From contig CM049316.1 of NCBI GenBank assembly GCA_026874595.1, positions 32,657,339 to 32,721,338 of the forward strand: a stretch of 64,000 bases of DNA, read 5' to 3'. Source of the stretch: Sipunculus nudus (Eukaryota; Annelida; Sipuncula; Golfingiida; Sipunculidae). The notes below the pieces were generated by a model. That model was not told the origin of the DNA. It saw only the letters and a list, made by a program, of their open reading frames with translations, and made no database searches. The first letter of the stretch is position 1. Each line of letters starts with the position of its first letter. This document shows, one piece after another, positions 35,002 to 48,000 of the stretch. The position numbers were made by a program, and so were the translations under genes.

Positions 35002-36821
35002 CATTTTGTACGATATTTTATAATATTGATAGTGAAATGTTTGAACATTTCAGTAGAATTATGGACGTTTTATAAACATATAATTGCTGTAGAAATTACT
35101 GTTATCTGAATGACCATTTTACTAGCATAAAAAAACAGCTTTTTTGTCCGCTTCACAGCTGCTAAGAATCATTACTAAAATCACTTCTTCTCCAGACTAT
35201 ATTGTTTTAAGTGACATGTTAAATGTCGCTTCTGATTATAAAAAAGACGTATAGATGGAACGTAGCCTGTTGGGAAAACAAGACCCTGCAGCAAAAGAAA
35301 AATGTAGAAATTATTTGAAACCTGAATTTATCTGTAGAAATGTACTCTGGCTAAACTACAGTTCTTGATTTGCTGATCACGATTAGCCCCGTGCATGGAA
35401 AACATCCACTTAATAAAGCTCAAACTTCATGTTCAGGTTAATTAGAGAAATCGGGAAAAATTATTATCGGCCAAGATACAGCAATCATTCACCGATAATA
35501 TTACCGCAGAACATTATGAATATTGATCATCAAGTGTTGGTATATATTACTTTAAATTTATGGCAAAGGGATTTATATTTATTTCAATAACCACAACTGG
35601 TAGCAACATATCCGCGCTTGAGCGATAGCAGAATACCGATTGTCCTGTAAAAAAAAGGTTAATTTTTATTTTCATTCAATTTTAATTGAAACATATCTTG
35701 AAAGCTTCTTAACATCTGAGTTTTAATGCTCTCCATCCAATGGCTAAACAATGGCTCAGTTTGCAGCACTGGTTTATAAAAAAATGTACAACTGTGATAT
35801 CGGACAATGTCAGAGTTATTAATAATCGATGGTATCGATGATCATACATATTCTGATCGATAATCATTTCTGTTGGATACATCAGTTTAGTAATATAATC
35901 ACATTTGTCTTGCGTCTTCATTTTTGCCAGTGTTTTGTCAATGGATGCATTATAAACTAGGAAGGACTCTGAGACCGCACATCACCACGCCCACCCTCTA
36001 AACAATAAATCTGACACATTACCATTCCTGATGGACCCTGAATGTTTCACGGTTCGCCAACTTGGCTGTTGCATCTTTAATGCGGCTTTATTAAGGTCAG
36101 CAATGTCAGCACAAAGAGAGAGAGCTTTCATCCCTTTCGGAAATTGAAATTTACACTCTAATGTTCAACCTCACTAGAGATTGAAGACTTTTGAACGAGA
36201 CAAACAAATGTCCTAATAAGCAATATAAAAAAATCATATGAAAATATCGTAGGGTGACACAGATTACCTCCAAAATTTAATGGGTTGCTTAAGGGTGTTA
36301 CCCCTTACCTCCAGAAATAAAACTCACAACCTGCTCTTTAACTAAAGTTGGTAACAAAAATGTCCGACAAAAACGTAATACCCCTAACGGAGGTACATTT
36401 GCCCTGCCCTTTTCCAAGCCTTCGTTGAAATTTATATAATCAAATAAAAGTAATACCCACCAAGTCACTGAAATAAAGAAACAGACTAATTTTGTCAGGT
36501 AATTTTCTTTCTGCTCATGCTCACTTCTGCTATAATCTATTCAGATGCTGAAACCTAGCCGTGGCAAACATGACTCAGTTAGGGCCCCCTACTGAGTAGT
36601 GCCACAAGCCAGATTTAGAAACGCCCTGCAAGTCCACGCCACGCTTTATAACCGTATCTCCGCATACAGTCAGCAGGCAGGCCGCAGGCAGAAATCTCCC
36701 GTACATGCAGAACAATATACGAATATATTGGGTTATAACGGAATATTTCACACACATGGTAGGTGTCGTTGGAGAGATAAGAAACTCATTAAAAGTTCTA
36801 GTGGGTTTATTTGAAGTGACA
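35002..36821. other. No gene recognised
   Basis: AT-rich DNA with only chance ORFs. Confidence 0.45.
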
Positions 36822-36950
36822 TATCCTCATGGGGCCTTATAATGCGATCCTCAGGGTTAGATGTTTAGGCACTCTGGCAAGCCAGTATTCTGGCCATTAT
36901 GTCAGAGGGCCGATATGGCGCTAGCCATACAATGAATAGTCTACCGCAAA
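36822..36950 (+). repeat. Dispersed repeat family B, copy 2
   Basis: GGGGCCTTATAATGCG, TCCTCAGGGTTAGATG, CACTCTGGC, TATGTCAGAGG and CGATATGGCGCTA are collinear with 21593-21720. Confidence 0.6.
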
Positions 36951-37973
36951 TGCTAGTCTGGTCGGAATTTCATTCCCGAAGTGAGACTTATATGATGATA
37001 AAAGTTAGTTATTACTACTCATTATAGGGGAAATAATCAGGAGCAATATTATGCCTATTCTTTCACACTATACGTTCAGTTTTGCTTAAAAAAAAGTTTC
37101 CCAGCAGAACCATTCCAGCAAACAGTCTCATTTCCCCTCGCATAGGACTGTTTAACATTTTGTTATGGCTCGGCGCGTTGGTAAACACAGTCAACGTGTG
37201 TCTGTTTACCATGAGGGGCAACACGCGTTGTTCCAGCCAGCGGGACTTGTATTATATTTTTTTGGCCTAGTCAGTCAGGGCATCTCCTGATTGACACGTG
37301 TTGTTGGTCCTCGCTGCAAGCGGCCCCATGCACTGTGTTTTTGTTTAAACCTGCGATCGCGCCCGGTCCACTGTTTTTAACACTCGTTCACAGGAGTAAG
37401 CAAACGGTTTCACGGTAATATTTTGACAGGTACAGATTTATTTAAAGGGAAGAAGCTATTTTTCGTGTTAACTCAACATGCTTAATAAATCATTAGGCCT
37501 CTTTAAAGACAGCACTACTGATGATTGCCGGCTTAGAGACGCTGGGTAATGCCGGGAGGGTCTTTGTTCATTTTTATGAGAATGAATATGAACTGTGTCT
37601 TGGACATATCAAAAGGATAGAAAGCCGACTTACTATAGATACACCGAGTATCTACACTTTTACAGGATGACATTTCCTGGGACAAGCTGGGCTATCAGCT
37701 AAACATTAATATCCTAGTAAAAATATGTAAAAATAAATATGTGAAAAGGTTAATCGGTAGCTAAACAAGTTACATTTAAAGGTAAAGATAGGGGGTTTAT
37801 AGTCTGATATCAGAGTGGTCACTCTCATCCGAATTTTCACTTTGCCTTCTTGGTCTTTCGGGCTTGTTTATTCGTGTATTACTTTTCCGAGCTCCCTGGG
37901 AACATACAACCAAGCAGCCACAGATGACGCTGGAAATATAACCAATACTGGAAATAGCAGGGTGTCAATACCT
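36951..37973. other. No gene recognised
   Basis: Slightly GC-richer at 37120-37400 but without a convincing exon. Confidence 0.4.
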
Positions 37974-38002
37974 GGGGGGGGGGTATATATCCCCCCCCCC
38001 CC
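37974..38002. repeat. G10-TATATAT-C12 palindrome
   Basis: Ten G (37974-37983), a seven-base TATATAT spacer, then twelve C (37991-38002). It is a perfect snap-back stem of at least 10 bp. Confidence 0.9.
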
Positions 38003-38269
38003 ATCTCCATTTTTTGGCAATGGGGAAGGTCAATATATATATCTAATCTTGCTTTAAAATTAACATATACTGAAACATAAAACATTATTTTATAAAACAA
38101 TATACTTAATTGTAATATATTTGACATGTATCACACGGAAAATAAAAGATATATATACCTATATGTGTGTATGTGTGTGTTTTCATAAAATAAGTTGAAC
38201 GCCTACGAGTCACCCCACCCCCTCCCACCCTTGAAGATAAAGTGACGCTACTGACCAATAGCCATTCAC

Positions 38270-38375
38270 TCCTTGGTGGTAAAGACTTTGGTCAGGATTG
38301 CGGTAAGAAAGTGATGCGAACTCACAACCTTGCGCTCACGAATCCAGCGCATTAACCAATTGCAACCATGCGCTA
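38270..38375 (-). repeat. tRNA-derived SINE head (Ser/Leu-tRNA-like)
   Basis: On the - strand, GGTTGCAATTGGTTAATGCG matches an A-box/D-arm (+ coordinates about 38342-38366). GCTGGATTCGTGAGCGCAAG follows, and GGTTGTGAGTTCGCATC gives a B-box with one mismatch to GTTCRANYC (about 38304-38320). The spacing of A- and B-boxes is tRNA-like. There is no intact acceptor stem, so this is a SINE head and not a functional tRNA. Confidence 0.55.
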
Positions 38376-38544
38376 CATTATAATTATTATGAGCGGGAAT
38401 GAAGGAAAGCCAATAGAAAAGATAACTGTTGAAACTGCAAATAATTTGTCGTAAAAGCTTAATATAGCGCGAGGCGGTGATCTCTTTATTGAATTTCCAT
38501 GCAATACATAATAAAATTAAAAAAAGAGATCGCAGACCTCTACC

Positions 38545-38785
38545 ATATGACACTTTCAGAATTGCAGCATTTTTCCTTTAAAAATTCCTGGATCAAAATG
38601 GTGATCCGGATCAACCTCAAAGTTAAATTAGTTTTTTTCCTTTTATCAATGCCGAGCTATCCTGAAAGCTTCATCAAAATCCGTTTATATTTTTATGAGT
38701 AATGTTGCTAACAGACAGACAGACAGACAAACAAACGCCGGCAAAAACACAACCTCCTGATTAATTGGCGGAGGTGAATATCACA
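38545..38785 (+). repeat. SINE/LINE-type 3' segment with GGCGGAGGT tail
   Basis: ATTCCTGGATCAAAATGGTG and GATCCGGATCAACCTCAAAG (38583-38621), TCATCAAAATCCGTTTAT (38671-38688), then GCTAACAGACAGACAGACAG (38708-38727), AAACAAACGCCGGC, AAAACACAACCTCCTGA and TTGGCGGAGGTGAA (38764-38777). This order is a common tail in marine invertebrate SINEs. Assignment to the MetaSINE group is possible but untested. Confidence 0.55.
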
Positions 38786-41041
38786 TTTCGTCTCTGCCCT
38801 GTACCACTTAATGAACATGATATATTTTTACGGTTTCGATAATTATAACACTCCGTCTGAAGGATATATGGAAACAAGGAAATATCGAAGAATGGGTATA
38901 TGCCATATACACAGGATAGGTTGAGACTGGAGCATACCTTTTGCTATAACTATTCCTGTACTTATATTAACCTTTCGGCTTTGAAACCCCGCCATTCACT
39001 TTATTATACGGAGACCTTTATGAATCTCCTATTTCATGAAAGACCCAGACCATGCATTTGATGTTATCAATGGAATGGGAGTTCTATTTTTGCCGAGACC
39101 CACCGGCAGGTCAACAGTCAAACCTATACGTATCCGGGACGAGCGTGTCATTTGTGGAATTAATACACGGAGCTTAATGCCAGTTTACAAAGAAAAAAAC
39201 ACTTTGAAATAAAACCCCTCTCACTTGACCCACAAGCGTTAAAGGCGAAGCATAATCAGAGACGAACCGTCATTCACTACTCTAGCTGACTTTGAAGCAA
39301 ACAGTTAGTGTCCAGCTGCCCATCAGCTTCACAGCTAGTTATTATTGGCACCTGACGCCCAAGGTCATCAGAGAACAGAGAGACTTTGATCCCAGAAGTT
39401 TCATGTTCAACATGAACACTTGAGAACGGAAGTCGCCTCTAGAAGAGCACGCTAACGATATTCATTCCAAAACTCGGCAATTCTAGGAGTTCCGCTCTCA
39501 CATGCAAGGCCCGTTTCCATGGATATGTGTTTTCCATGATGTTAGATTCCTTTGAAATTGTTTTCATTGATTCCAGAACTGAGATTTTATTCGATTCCAG
39601 TTCCTATTTCCTTGTTTAGGTGATCTTCGCACTGTAAGCACGCCCACATTGTCCTTTATTAAACACACCCACATTGGCCACATGGGCGTAGCGTATAGTC
39701 CTTTGCAGAAAACCCGCTCATTTTGGTACGTCGTTGGCGGGCCACACATTGGTAAATGTTGAATTATGGGTTATCTAACGATAGTCTGCTCGGGAAATAT
39801 CCACCTAGAGCGCCATTGTAAATCTAAACTCACGTAGTCTCTTCATTCAAAATTCACAACACTGTTTCACAAATTATGGATAAAGGTATTGTTATCCTAT
39901 ACTTTCTATAAAATCACTTAAAAATGCTCATTATTGCTCCTTGAAAAATACCAAGAATTCAAGATCTTGAAAATAATTATATCATTACAAGGGAGATCCA
40001 GAGAAAAAGTTTTCTTGATTCATTCTACAAATCACAACACATAATTTCTAGATCTTGAAACACTGAAATTCCCATTGAAGGAAAGTGTTTACCGCCCTTT
40101 GATCTGCCTAAGAAAAATAAATACATGTTTTAAGAGACAAATATGTCAAATAAATCAATATGTTGCCCACGTACTCATGCCTCGTGGCTGTTTATCACAA
40201 ATCTGCTAAACCTGTGACTGGAGGCGAAGGTATTATGCGTTTTCCTTTGCATGTTGGTTAACAATTTTACGGGAAAGAACATATTTTAATGAAATATTGT
40301 GGGGGTTTGGGTATTACCTTTGGGAAGCATTAATTGAAAGTATATGAAAAACCACTATGTTTTATTTTCATTCAAACGCTTTTTCATTATGACACAGGTT
40401 GATTCCTTAGTACCAAGTTTCAATCCGCCCATTGATAGGAATCAGGGACAGTGCTTTCTTTGGTACTAGGAAACCCTGGGTTACGGCATGGCACGATGCA
40501 CACACATGAAGGGGGGGGGGTGGCTGCCGACTACATATTCTAGTTATGATATTTAATTTTAAACAGAGAAAACGTTCTTATCAACAGTTTCATTTATGAC
40601 AATGACGAATAACGTGCTTTAACAGAAGAAATGTACCTGAGACTGAAGGACAACGCTTATTTGAGACTAGATTATATCAATATAATCATAATGGTTATTA
40701 TGTTTTAATCTTCAAAAATTAATTCAAAATAATGGTAAAAAATGATAAATAATAATCAAGACAGTTTAATTTTTTTATTCTCTCGGATTAGCTTTGTGTT
40801 CATTAAACTGTGACATTTATACAACCTTCTTCCTCAGGTGATCGCTTTACGTCTTGTTGGTATTAAATTCCTGACCAGTTGCAGGCCATAAAACAGCCAG
40901 ACTGAGTAATAATCAATATGTGAAATGGCAGAAATGTTCTTGCAATACTTAATCACTAATCCGCCTCATGGGTTTAAGATTAACCAAACTAGCCTATATA
41001 TATACGACTGAAACACACACAGATCATGATAAGGTTATTAA
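38786..41041. other. No gene recognised; short repeat D at 39964-40011
   Basis: 39964-40011 closely matches 41878-41924 (AAAATAATTAKATCATTAC, then GGGAGATCCASAGAAAA). Otherwise AT-rich DNA; GCCCACATTG-like motifs recur at 39641 and 39666. Confidence 0.4.
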
Positions 41042-41094
41042 ATGACTTGTTAAGACTAAACCATACACACACACATATATATGTATGATTAACT

Positions 41095-41146
<52 letters not shown>

Positions 41147-41165
41147 TTTAATCTTAGCTAGTCAT
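41042..41165. repeat. 24-bp inverted repeat around an (AT)n core
   Basis: The arms at 41042-41065 and 41142-41165 match in inverted orientation at 21 of 24 positions. They enclose a CA run and a (TA) microsatellite (about 41098-41144). The shape is MITE-like or foldback. Confidence 0.75.
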
Positions 41166-43891
41166 ATTGTAACAGTGGCGGTCAGTTGTAATGCTATGTT
41201 AAGTACATGATTCAGAATAATAAGACAATTAAGCGTCATATTTCAGATTAATTGAACCATTTCCCGTTTCTCCATCGTCTCGTTACTTCTCGTTCTTATA
41301 TATGAGACTAAAATAATCTGAAGTTAAATCATACAATGTACACAAAAATAACCAAGTCAAAAATCCTTATTATTTACTGTAATTTGCAATAGTAAACATT
41401 TTGCATAAAGGACAGCATTCCAGCAAAAACGATAAAGGTCATTCTGACACCTCTGTAAACGTGTTTGATGGAATATTTATCTCAGGTTGATTTAGTTGTC
41501 GAACAAAAAGCTGCTTGCATGTCCATGCAAACCACTTCCAAAATGCAACCGATGCTCCATTACGCTTGTGCAGCAATACTTGTGCGATGCATGGAATTTC
41601 AAACTAGTTAAGCTAATACATTCCAGTTAATTACGGATATCTAGGTCTACCTTTTAAATAAAAAGGCGCGAAATAAAGGGTGTATAAGGAAAGTAGAAAA
41701 AACTCTAAAATTATTCAATTTAACATATCAAACATGAAATTTTACCATACGCCAAGTGAGAACATGTGTCAATCCTAGAGAATTATATAATCGGAAGTGA
41801 TGACTCAAAGTGGTATTTTTAATATTGCAGAAAAAGGAAGCATGAGAAAATGCGTATTATTAATGTGAGAACTCGGGAATCTTTAAAATAATTAGATCAT
41901 TACATGGGAGATCCACAGAAAAGTTCTGATGTATCACTGCAGACACTTGGCAAAACCAGGGAATTATGGGTATTAAAAAGTCGAGAGACAGAACGTATTG
42001 GTGAGTATCGTAAGGCGGCCTGTCGGAAAACCAGGTCTCGCCCTAATAAAAACCGTTGTTACAGAAAAAAGGAATCTAGGTGCAAGTCATTTACGTTTCA
42101 AACTTAGGACCCTATAAATCATCGGCCTGTCAGCTTAGATGTTGAGAGCTGGTTGTCACTCTGGAGTTTCACTAATACGCAAATAGTAAGGAGTTCTTCC
42201 TTATGGACCCACGAATCGAGGGATATGCACAAACCATTGTGATTGGGAGAAAGGGGATTTATCCATGTACCACTAGGTTATTATCTTTCGTTTCAGTCGC
42301 CTTTGGTAATAAAACAATACCCGATCCTTGGAATTTCATTATTTTCTTTTATTTTATATACATTTCGGGGCATTGTCCTCCTTGCTATTATGAATACAGT
42401 CATGTTTTCTGTGTCAGTTTCTCTCTCCAAATTGTCTACCTTTCGTTATTAAGTTTTGAAATATTAATTAGCAGTGCTTCCTACGTGAGGACTCAGCCGA
42501 CACATTATGCATACAGCTAACAAGAATTCAAATTTACCTTTGCATTTACTAGCCTCTAAAATGCGTTTAATACCTTAATGACCCCATAACACTGATAAAT
42601 TTATGTGCTCTACACTGATTAAGTTTAATTAACTGTTCCATCCGATTAAAAAACTGTGCAAAAACATCCTCATCTTAGAACAATTGTTTCATTTTATATT
42701 TGATATGTGAAATATAACATATAATCCATAACGTTTTAAATCATATCTTTAGTATATTATAAATATATTCTATATTCCATCTCAGATTTTGTGTGCAAAT
42801 AAGTTTAAGTATAACCTAAGTAAAAGCTTTTATAATTTCTAGATGTCCTTTAGTTCTTACGAATCAGAATCAGATTTAAGTTAAAGGGCAGGTTTTCATA
42901 TTTTCTTTAACTTGTGAGATTTAAAAGAGATTCCATTCTGCATCAAACGAATTATAAAATAATGGTTAATTTATCGTTTAATTTCTCATTAATAGTTTCC
43001 GGGTTCAGAGATTAAGAAGTTCCACAGATCCTCCAAGTAAAAGGACACAATCAAATTTGTTGCGCATTTGTGAGAAAATAAAATATTGTACTCTTTTATA
43101 TTTCATTTTAATGATTCGCATGAACTCATTTTTCCTCAGCATTTCACAAAAGATATCGCAAATAATTCCTTTCCGAATCATTAGGCAGTGATAGTACTTT
43201 TGAACTTTAAGAGGTTAACCTTTTTTATATCCGCTTCTGGGAAAGCAGTTGAAGATAGGGTAAGAAGCTTGGCACTGAGACGGATTTCGAAAAATGATAT
43301 GTAAAGATAATAAAACGTTAATTGCCACATGATTCATTACTAAACAAGATGAAATCTGGCTGGCGGCATTAAACGCCGGAAATTGAAGGAAATCGGCGAC
43401 AAAGAGAAAGCCATCCATTACCCGAGAGACCGTGTAATAACATAAGTGGCCCTAATTGTCAATGGTGGACTGTAAGCGTCGTATCCATCAATGTCAAAAA
43501 TCAACCCTTGCTTTGAGAATGTTGTAATGCATTACGCCTGTGTAGATAGGCTACAGATTTCAATATAAGGAGACGAACTAATTTGTCTCGAGATATAAAG
43601 GTTAATATGTCTGCCGAAGAGAAAAATTTCTAAGTCACATGTTACTGCTTTAGTTTCTGCTTGATTAGGTACTACAAATATCAGGCTGAGAAATAATTAG
43701 AAACGGAACCAGAAGATGTGTGTTAAACCTTGTGGTCGACAGATAACGATGAATCTCCGAGGCTGGGAGGATTTAATCCTTTGGTCCGCTACCCCTCGCT
43801 GACATTGGTTTCTTTGGTTGTCCACATACCTGACAAGATTACAGATTCTTGACGGGTATTTTTTTAACTATGAAGGCTAATTGAACTGAGC

Positions 43892-43892
<1 letters not shown>
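41166..43892. other. No gene recognised
   Basis: Very AT-rich, with chance ORFs only. The longest (42203-42520) has no recognisable domain. The second copy of short repeat D is at 41878-41924. Confidence 0.4.
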
Positions 43893-43939
<47 letters not shown>

Positions 43940-44078
43940 AACACACGCGCGCACACACATAAATGTAAAAATATAAAGCTTTTAAAGGTTATCTCTTATT
44001 ATTTATCTCGTTTCAAATTATATGTGACTTACACATATACGCAATATCAAAACGACATGCACCATTTTTTTTATTCAG

Positions 44079-44125
<47 letters not shown>

Positions 44126-44261
44126 AACACTCACACACATAAATGCACGAAATATCAAACCTTTAAAGGTTTTCTCTTATTAATTATCGCGTTTCAAACT
44201 ATTTTTGACTTACACATATACATAATAACAGAACTACATGTACCGTTTTTTTCTATTTCAG

Positions 44262-44316
<55 letters not shown>

Positions 44317-44448
44317 ACGCAGACACACATATAAATGCACAAAATATCAAACCTTAAAAGGTTTTCTCTTATTAAGTATCGCATTCCTAATTATATGTTA
44401 CCTACACATACGCGCTATAAAATATGGATGCACCGGTTTTCCTATTCA

Positions 44449-44504
<56 letters not shown>
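43893..44504 (+). repeat. Three-copy tandem repeat of about 185 bases with embedded microsatellites
   Basis: Each unit begins with (CT)n, runs into a CA/ACAC tract and ACATAAATG, then carries ATATMAARCYTTWAAAGG, TCTCTTATTA, TATCKCGTTTCAAA, ACTTACACATATAC and ATGYACC. Units start at about 43890, 44076 and 44259. The third has a TTTTACACGCAGACACAC variant and ends in (TA)n at 44451-44504. A 179-codon ORF crossing it is translated repeat. Confidence 0.9.
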
Positions 44505-44507
<3 letters not shown>

Positions 44508-44777
44508 ACATGTACATGTATACAACAGAGCTACTGTCACTCAGCATCATCAAAAATACTTAGTCATCCAAAGGAACTAGAGCAGAAATATAGAGACTAA
44601 TATATAAAATCATACATAACTACTGTAACAATAAGACATATTTCATTTTGTTATTGAGTGCCGCTTTATTTACAATTTCCCGTCTGTGTTTATGCATAAA
44701 TATAGCTGAAAAAAAATAATTTAATCAGAGGTAAAAGGATGATGCCATTGTACATTGCTAAAATAATGACATGTCAC
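44505..44777. other. No gene seen
   Basis: AT-rich spacer between the tandem array and the candidate exon. Confidence 0.4.
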
Positions 44778-45054
44778 CTGATGGGTCTGACGGGCCTCAT
44801 GAACAGCAGCCGTAATTCCGTTGAGATGTCTCGTGTCGTTGAAGTTGGTTTGGTATTTTTTAAGCTGTATACCATAACAAACCAGTTAATCGCACCCTGT
44901 GGTTCATGTACATTTAACAGAAAACCCATAGTGTTCTCAGACCAGCCATCCCCGTCAATAATAGCCAGTTGATTAAATTTTCTTGTAACACTTCTTCTAG
45001 ATATTGTTTCATTAATGAGACCGCCATGCGTTAAGGTGGAACATATACAGTCTC
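44778..45054 (-). CDS. Possible internal exon of an unknown gene
   Basis: On the - strand a 277-base open segment lies between a pyrimidine-rich acceptor ending GCGTTTAG (AG at 45056-45055) and a donor CCATCAG|GTGACA (GT at 44777-44776). The frame is open throughout and encodes about 91 residues of balanced composition, including LINETISRRSV, DGDGWSENTMGF, LNVHEPQGAINWFVM and STELRLLFMRP. I recognise no family. No neighbouring exon was found on the - strand, and a shorter + frame is open over part of the same interval. It could be chance. Confidence 0.22.
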
Positions 45055-48000
45055 CTAAACGCGGCCAAGGGGTACAAGTGATGGCGGGAGTCAACTGTCT
45101 CCAGATTTCTTTTATAAATTTAAACCCCCGAGTTGGCGTGAGAAATTTTTGGGAACTCGAGACCAGATATTTACTGTTTTATTGTTTTAGATAATTTTAT
45201 TTTAATCTCGTGAGTTTAAATAAGATACGCATAGCATCATTATAATTTACAGCCTTTGTTCTCTTTGCCTCAGATTGCAATTTCAGTCTAAAGACTGCAC
45301 TTTGATGTTAATATCTGGTTTAGATCCACTCTCTTTATGGATATTTTGGTTTTGTATCAGGCGAAAGAGTTAAGGATAGAAATCCGAAGCGAAAGAGGAT
45401 TTAATTCAAGAGGCTGGGAATAATGAAGCAGTCAAGAACTTTCGTTAATTCAGTTCCTCAGATTCCATGGAGTTAACACTCTTTGCTGGGGACCCAGTTG
45501 AGAGCTTTTTTAATTGTCAGTTCTGAAACTTAAACTATAACTTCCTATAAATCCAATAATATTAAATGTATTGTGCAGAATCTGTTTATTCTCTGTTAAG
45601 AAATATTAACCATGGCTTGACTCGTAATCAGTATATTGGTATTCCTAATGTATCTTTACCCGGAACAAGCACTGTCAAAGAGACGAGTAATAATGACGAA
45701 AACAGTCTCTTGGTCCCAGCTCCCCCGTTTTGTTATTAGAAATACATGCTAATGTCACTGGTCACAGATACTGTTCCCCTCTGAGGTTACCAGTTTCCGG
45801 ATATGAACCCTGCTGGGTTGTTTTATGGACAGACAAACCCTTCACTGAGGCCTTACTGACCACTGAAACTCAAGATACCTCGATGGAATAGAGTCCCCTC
45901 GTATCCATTTATTCAAAACAAAGACATCCTGCCCGCATTAACTGATGAATAAATCTGAGTGAATATTAACTTTAATATATTTTTTTCAAGTATATAAAAT
46001 TGTTTAATCATCCGATCTTTTCCATTAGCGCGAAAGGACCTGGACTCTGTGCTTAGGTTTAACGAGACAAATATGCGAGGGTTGTCATGTAAAATATACG
46101 ATGCATGCAGAATGGTCAACAAGAACCTCGCCCATACAGATAAGTTTCTTTTTACGTTTCTTTTTTCAATTTGTATATAATAACATATTTATATATTTTC
46201 TTTTATATAACGGACTCGATCACTCAATGTCCTTCATCGCCGACAGATGTCGCTTGTTTTTTTTTGGGTTTTTTTTTGGAGGGGGGTGTATTATGGCAAC
46301 ATAATCTTTAGAATTCAAATGCGGAATAAAAATGAACTTAATCCGAATTTTATGCAAAATATAAATTTTTCGTATTTAACTTATTTTGTTATAAATAAGA
46401 GTGACTGACTAGAAGATATCTGACGAGATCTTTTATATAATTATGGATGGAAAGTCTAAATATAAGTTAGAATTGTATATATAAGTATGGCAGAGGCGTT
46501 TTGCAAATCGAGAATAAGCTGAGTGGCCAATGAAAAAAAATAAATCAATACTTGTGTAGTTTATACCACACTATCCAAAGATTAATTGAAATTTGACTGT
46601 GTCACCTATAACCTATTTTTTTTATACAACGGCCCATTTGGAATACAAGTCTCCAAATTGAGTGGAAAAAGTAGTAACCCAACCATCCTAAAAGTAGGGC
46701 CAAAGATAATATTAAAAAATCATCATTTAAGCCGGGCGGATACATTACGTGTTGGCACTGTTTTCTTTAAACACACTCTTTCTTATGCCTAAGCTATAAA
46801 TGATGCTTGTAGATGGCCCGGCCATGGAACAGGTAATGCCAGTTTACATTACGGGATTTGTCCCAGTTATAAGAAATAAATCAGGATTGGCATCAGGTAT
46901 AACTGATCAGCACGTGAGTGGTTTGGTTTTATGGGTATCATATGTTCCTCCGAAAGTTTTATACGGAAACAGCCTGTTCCCTGGTCGAGTTTAAAGTCGG
47001 CTGTTCATCCACTTTTTTTTTTAAATTTGAGTGGAGTGGGTTCTGGCTTACTCTTCGTACATATTTAATGAACTGTAAGTAAATCCTGTTAAGAAAGTTC
47101 CTATAACGCCTCTATGAATGATCAATGAGCTTGCTTATATAATCTGTTAGTTAACAATGTATCAATGTTTACAAACAGTAAAAAGAAATGTAAGGTGGTT
47201 GGTTGTATATGTTGATAGATCACTAGTTACTAAACATCTCTTTGCAAGGCTGTTGTTCATCTGGATTGCCGCTAGATGTCCTTTTTGAATGTTTCCGGAT
47301 TATTTTGGCGGCCTCCCACATGTTATAAACACATTGGCATAAAAAAAAAAACGAAAAGCCCGTTGCGGGGGGGGGGGATAGACGTCTTTCGGCTTATTTA
47401 TAACGTTCAAGGGATTATCTTTAGTAAACAGACGTCAGTTATCGGAATAGGCCCCTTTAAGCGGTAATATTGAAGTCACAGTTAAAATAAAATCAGCTGT
47501 AAATGTTCAGGATTTCTTATCATTTTCTCAAATAATTTGCTGAGATAAGAAAATTTAACCGAAAAGAAAATGTGATCCTAGAAGTGATTTATTTGTTAGA
47601 CATGTAGTTCTCATGGGTGTTATCTTAAACGTCGTACTTTCTTATAAAACGAGAGAAATCTATCTTATCATGCTTCAAAAGTGTTTTATTTAAAGAGATA
47701 GTGTTTCTTGATGGTTTTATTATGCATTGAAGGATCTCGAAGGATCAATTTATGTCAAGATTAAAGAACCAACAAACAGCCTATTAGTGTGACACTCGAT
47801 TAAATAAAACATAGGAGGAAAAGCCATTGGCTTGGCCGCATAAATAGTGTCACACAACTTGTATTTGATACCTTGGGTTTCGAAAACATGAATTAAAGTC
47901 TTCTGGTTGAGTTCAAGGTGCAAATGCGTCACGTAGTGAACTTGTAATGGGCTTCTTACCAATAAACCGTCAAATAGACGGAAACCACATAAATAATGTT

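Noticed and set aside
38270-38375. tRNA-Ser or tRNA-Leu gene on the - strand
   Set aside because: A- and B-boxes are degenerate and no acceptor stem pairs.
44024-44563. 179-codon + ORF
   Set aside because: It translates (CT)n, (CA)n and (TA)n tracts of a tandem array (runs of SLSL, THTH and IYIY).
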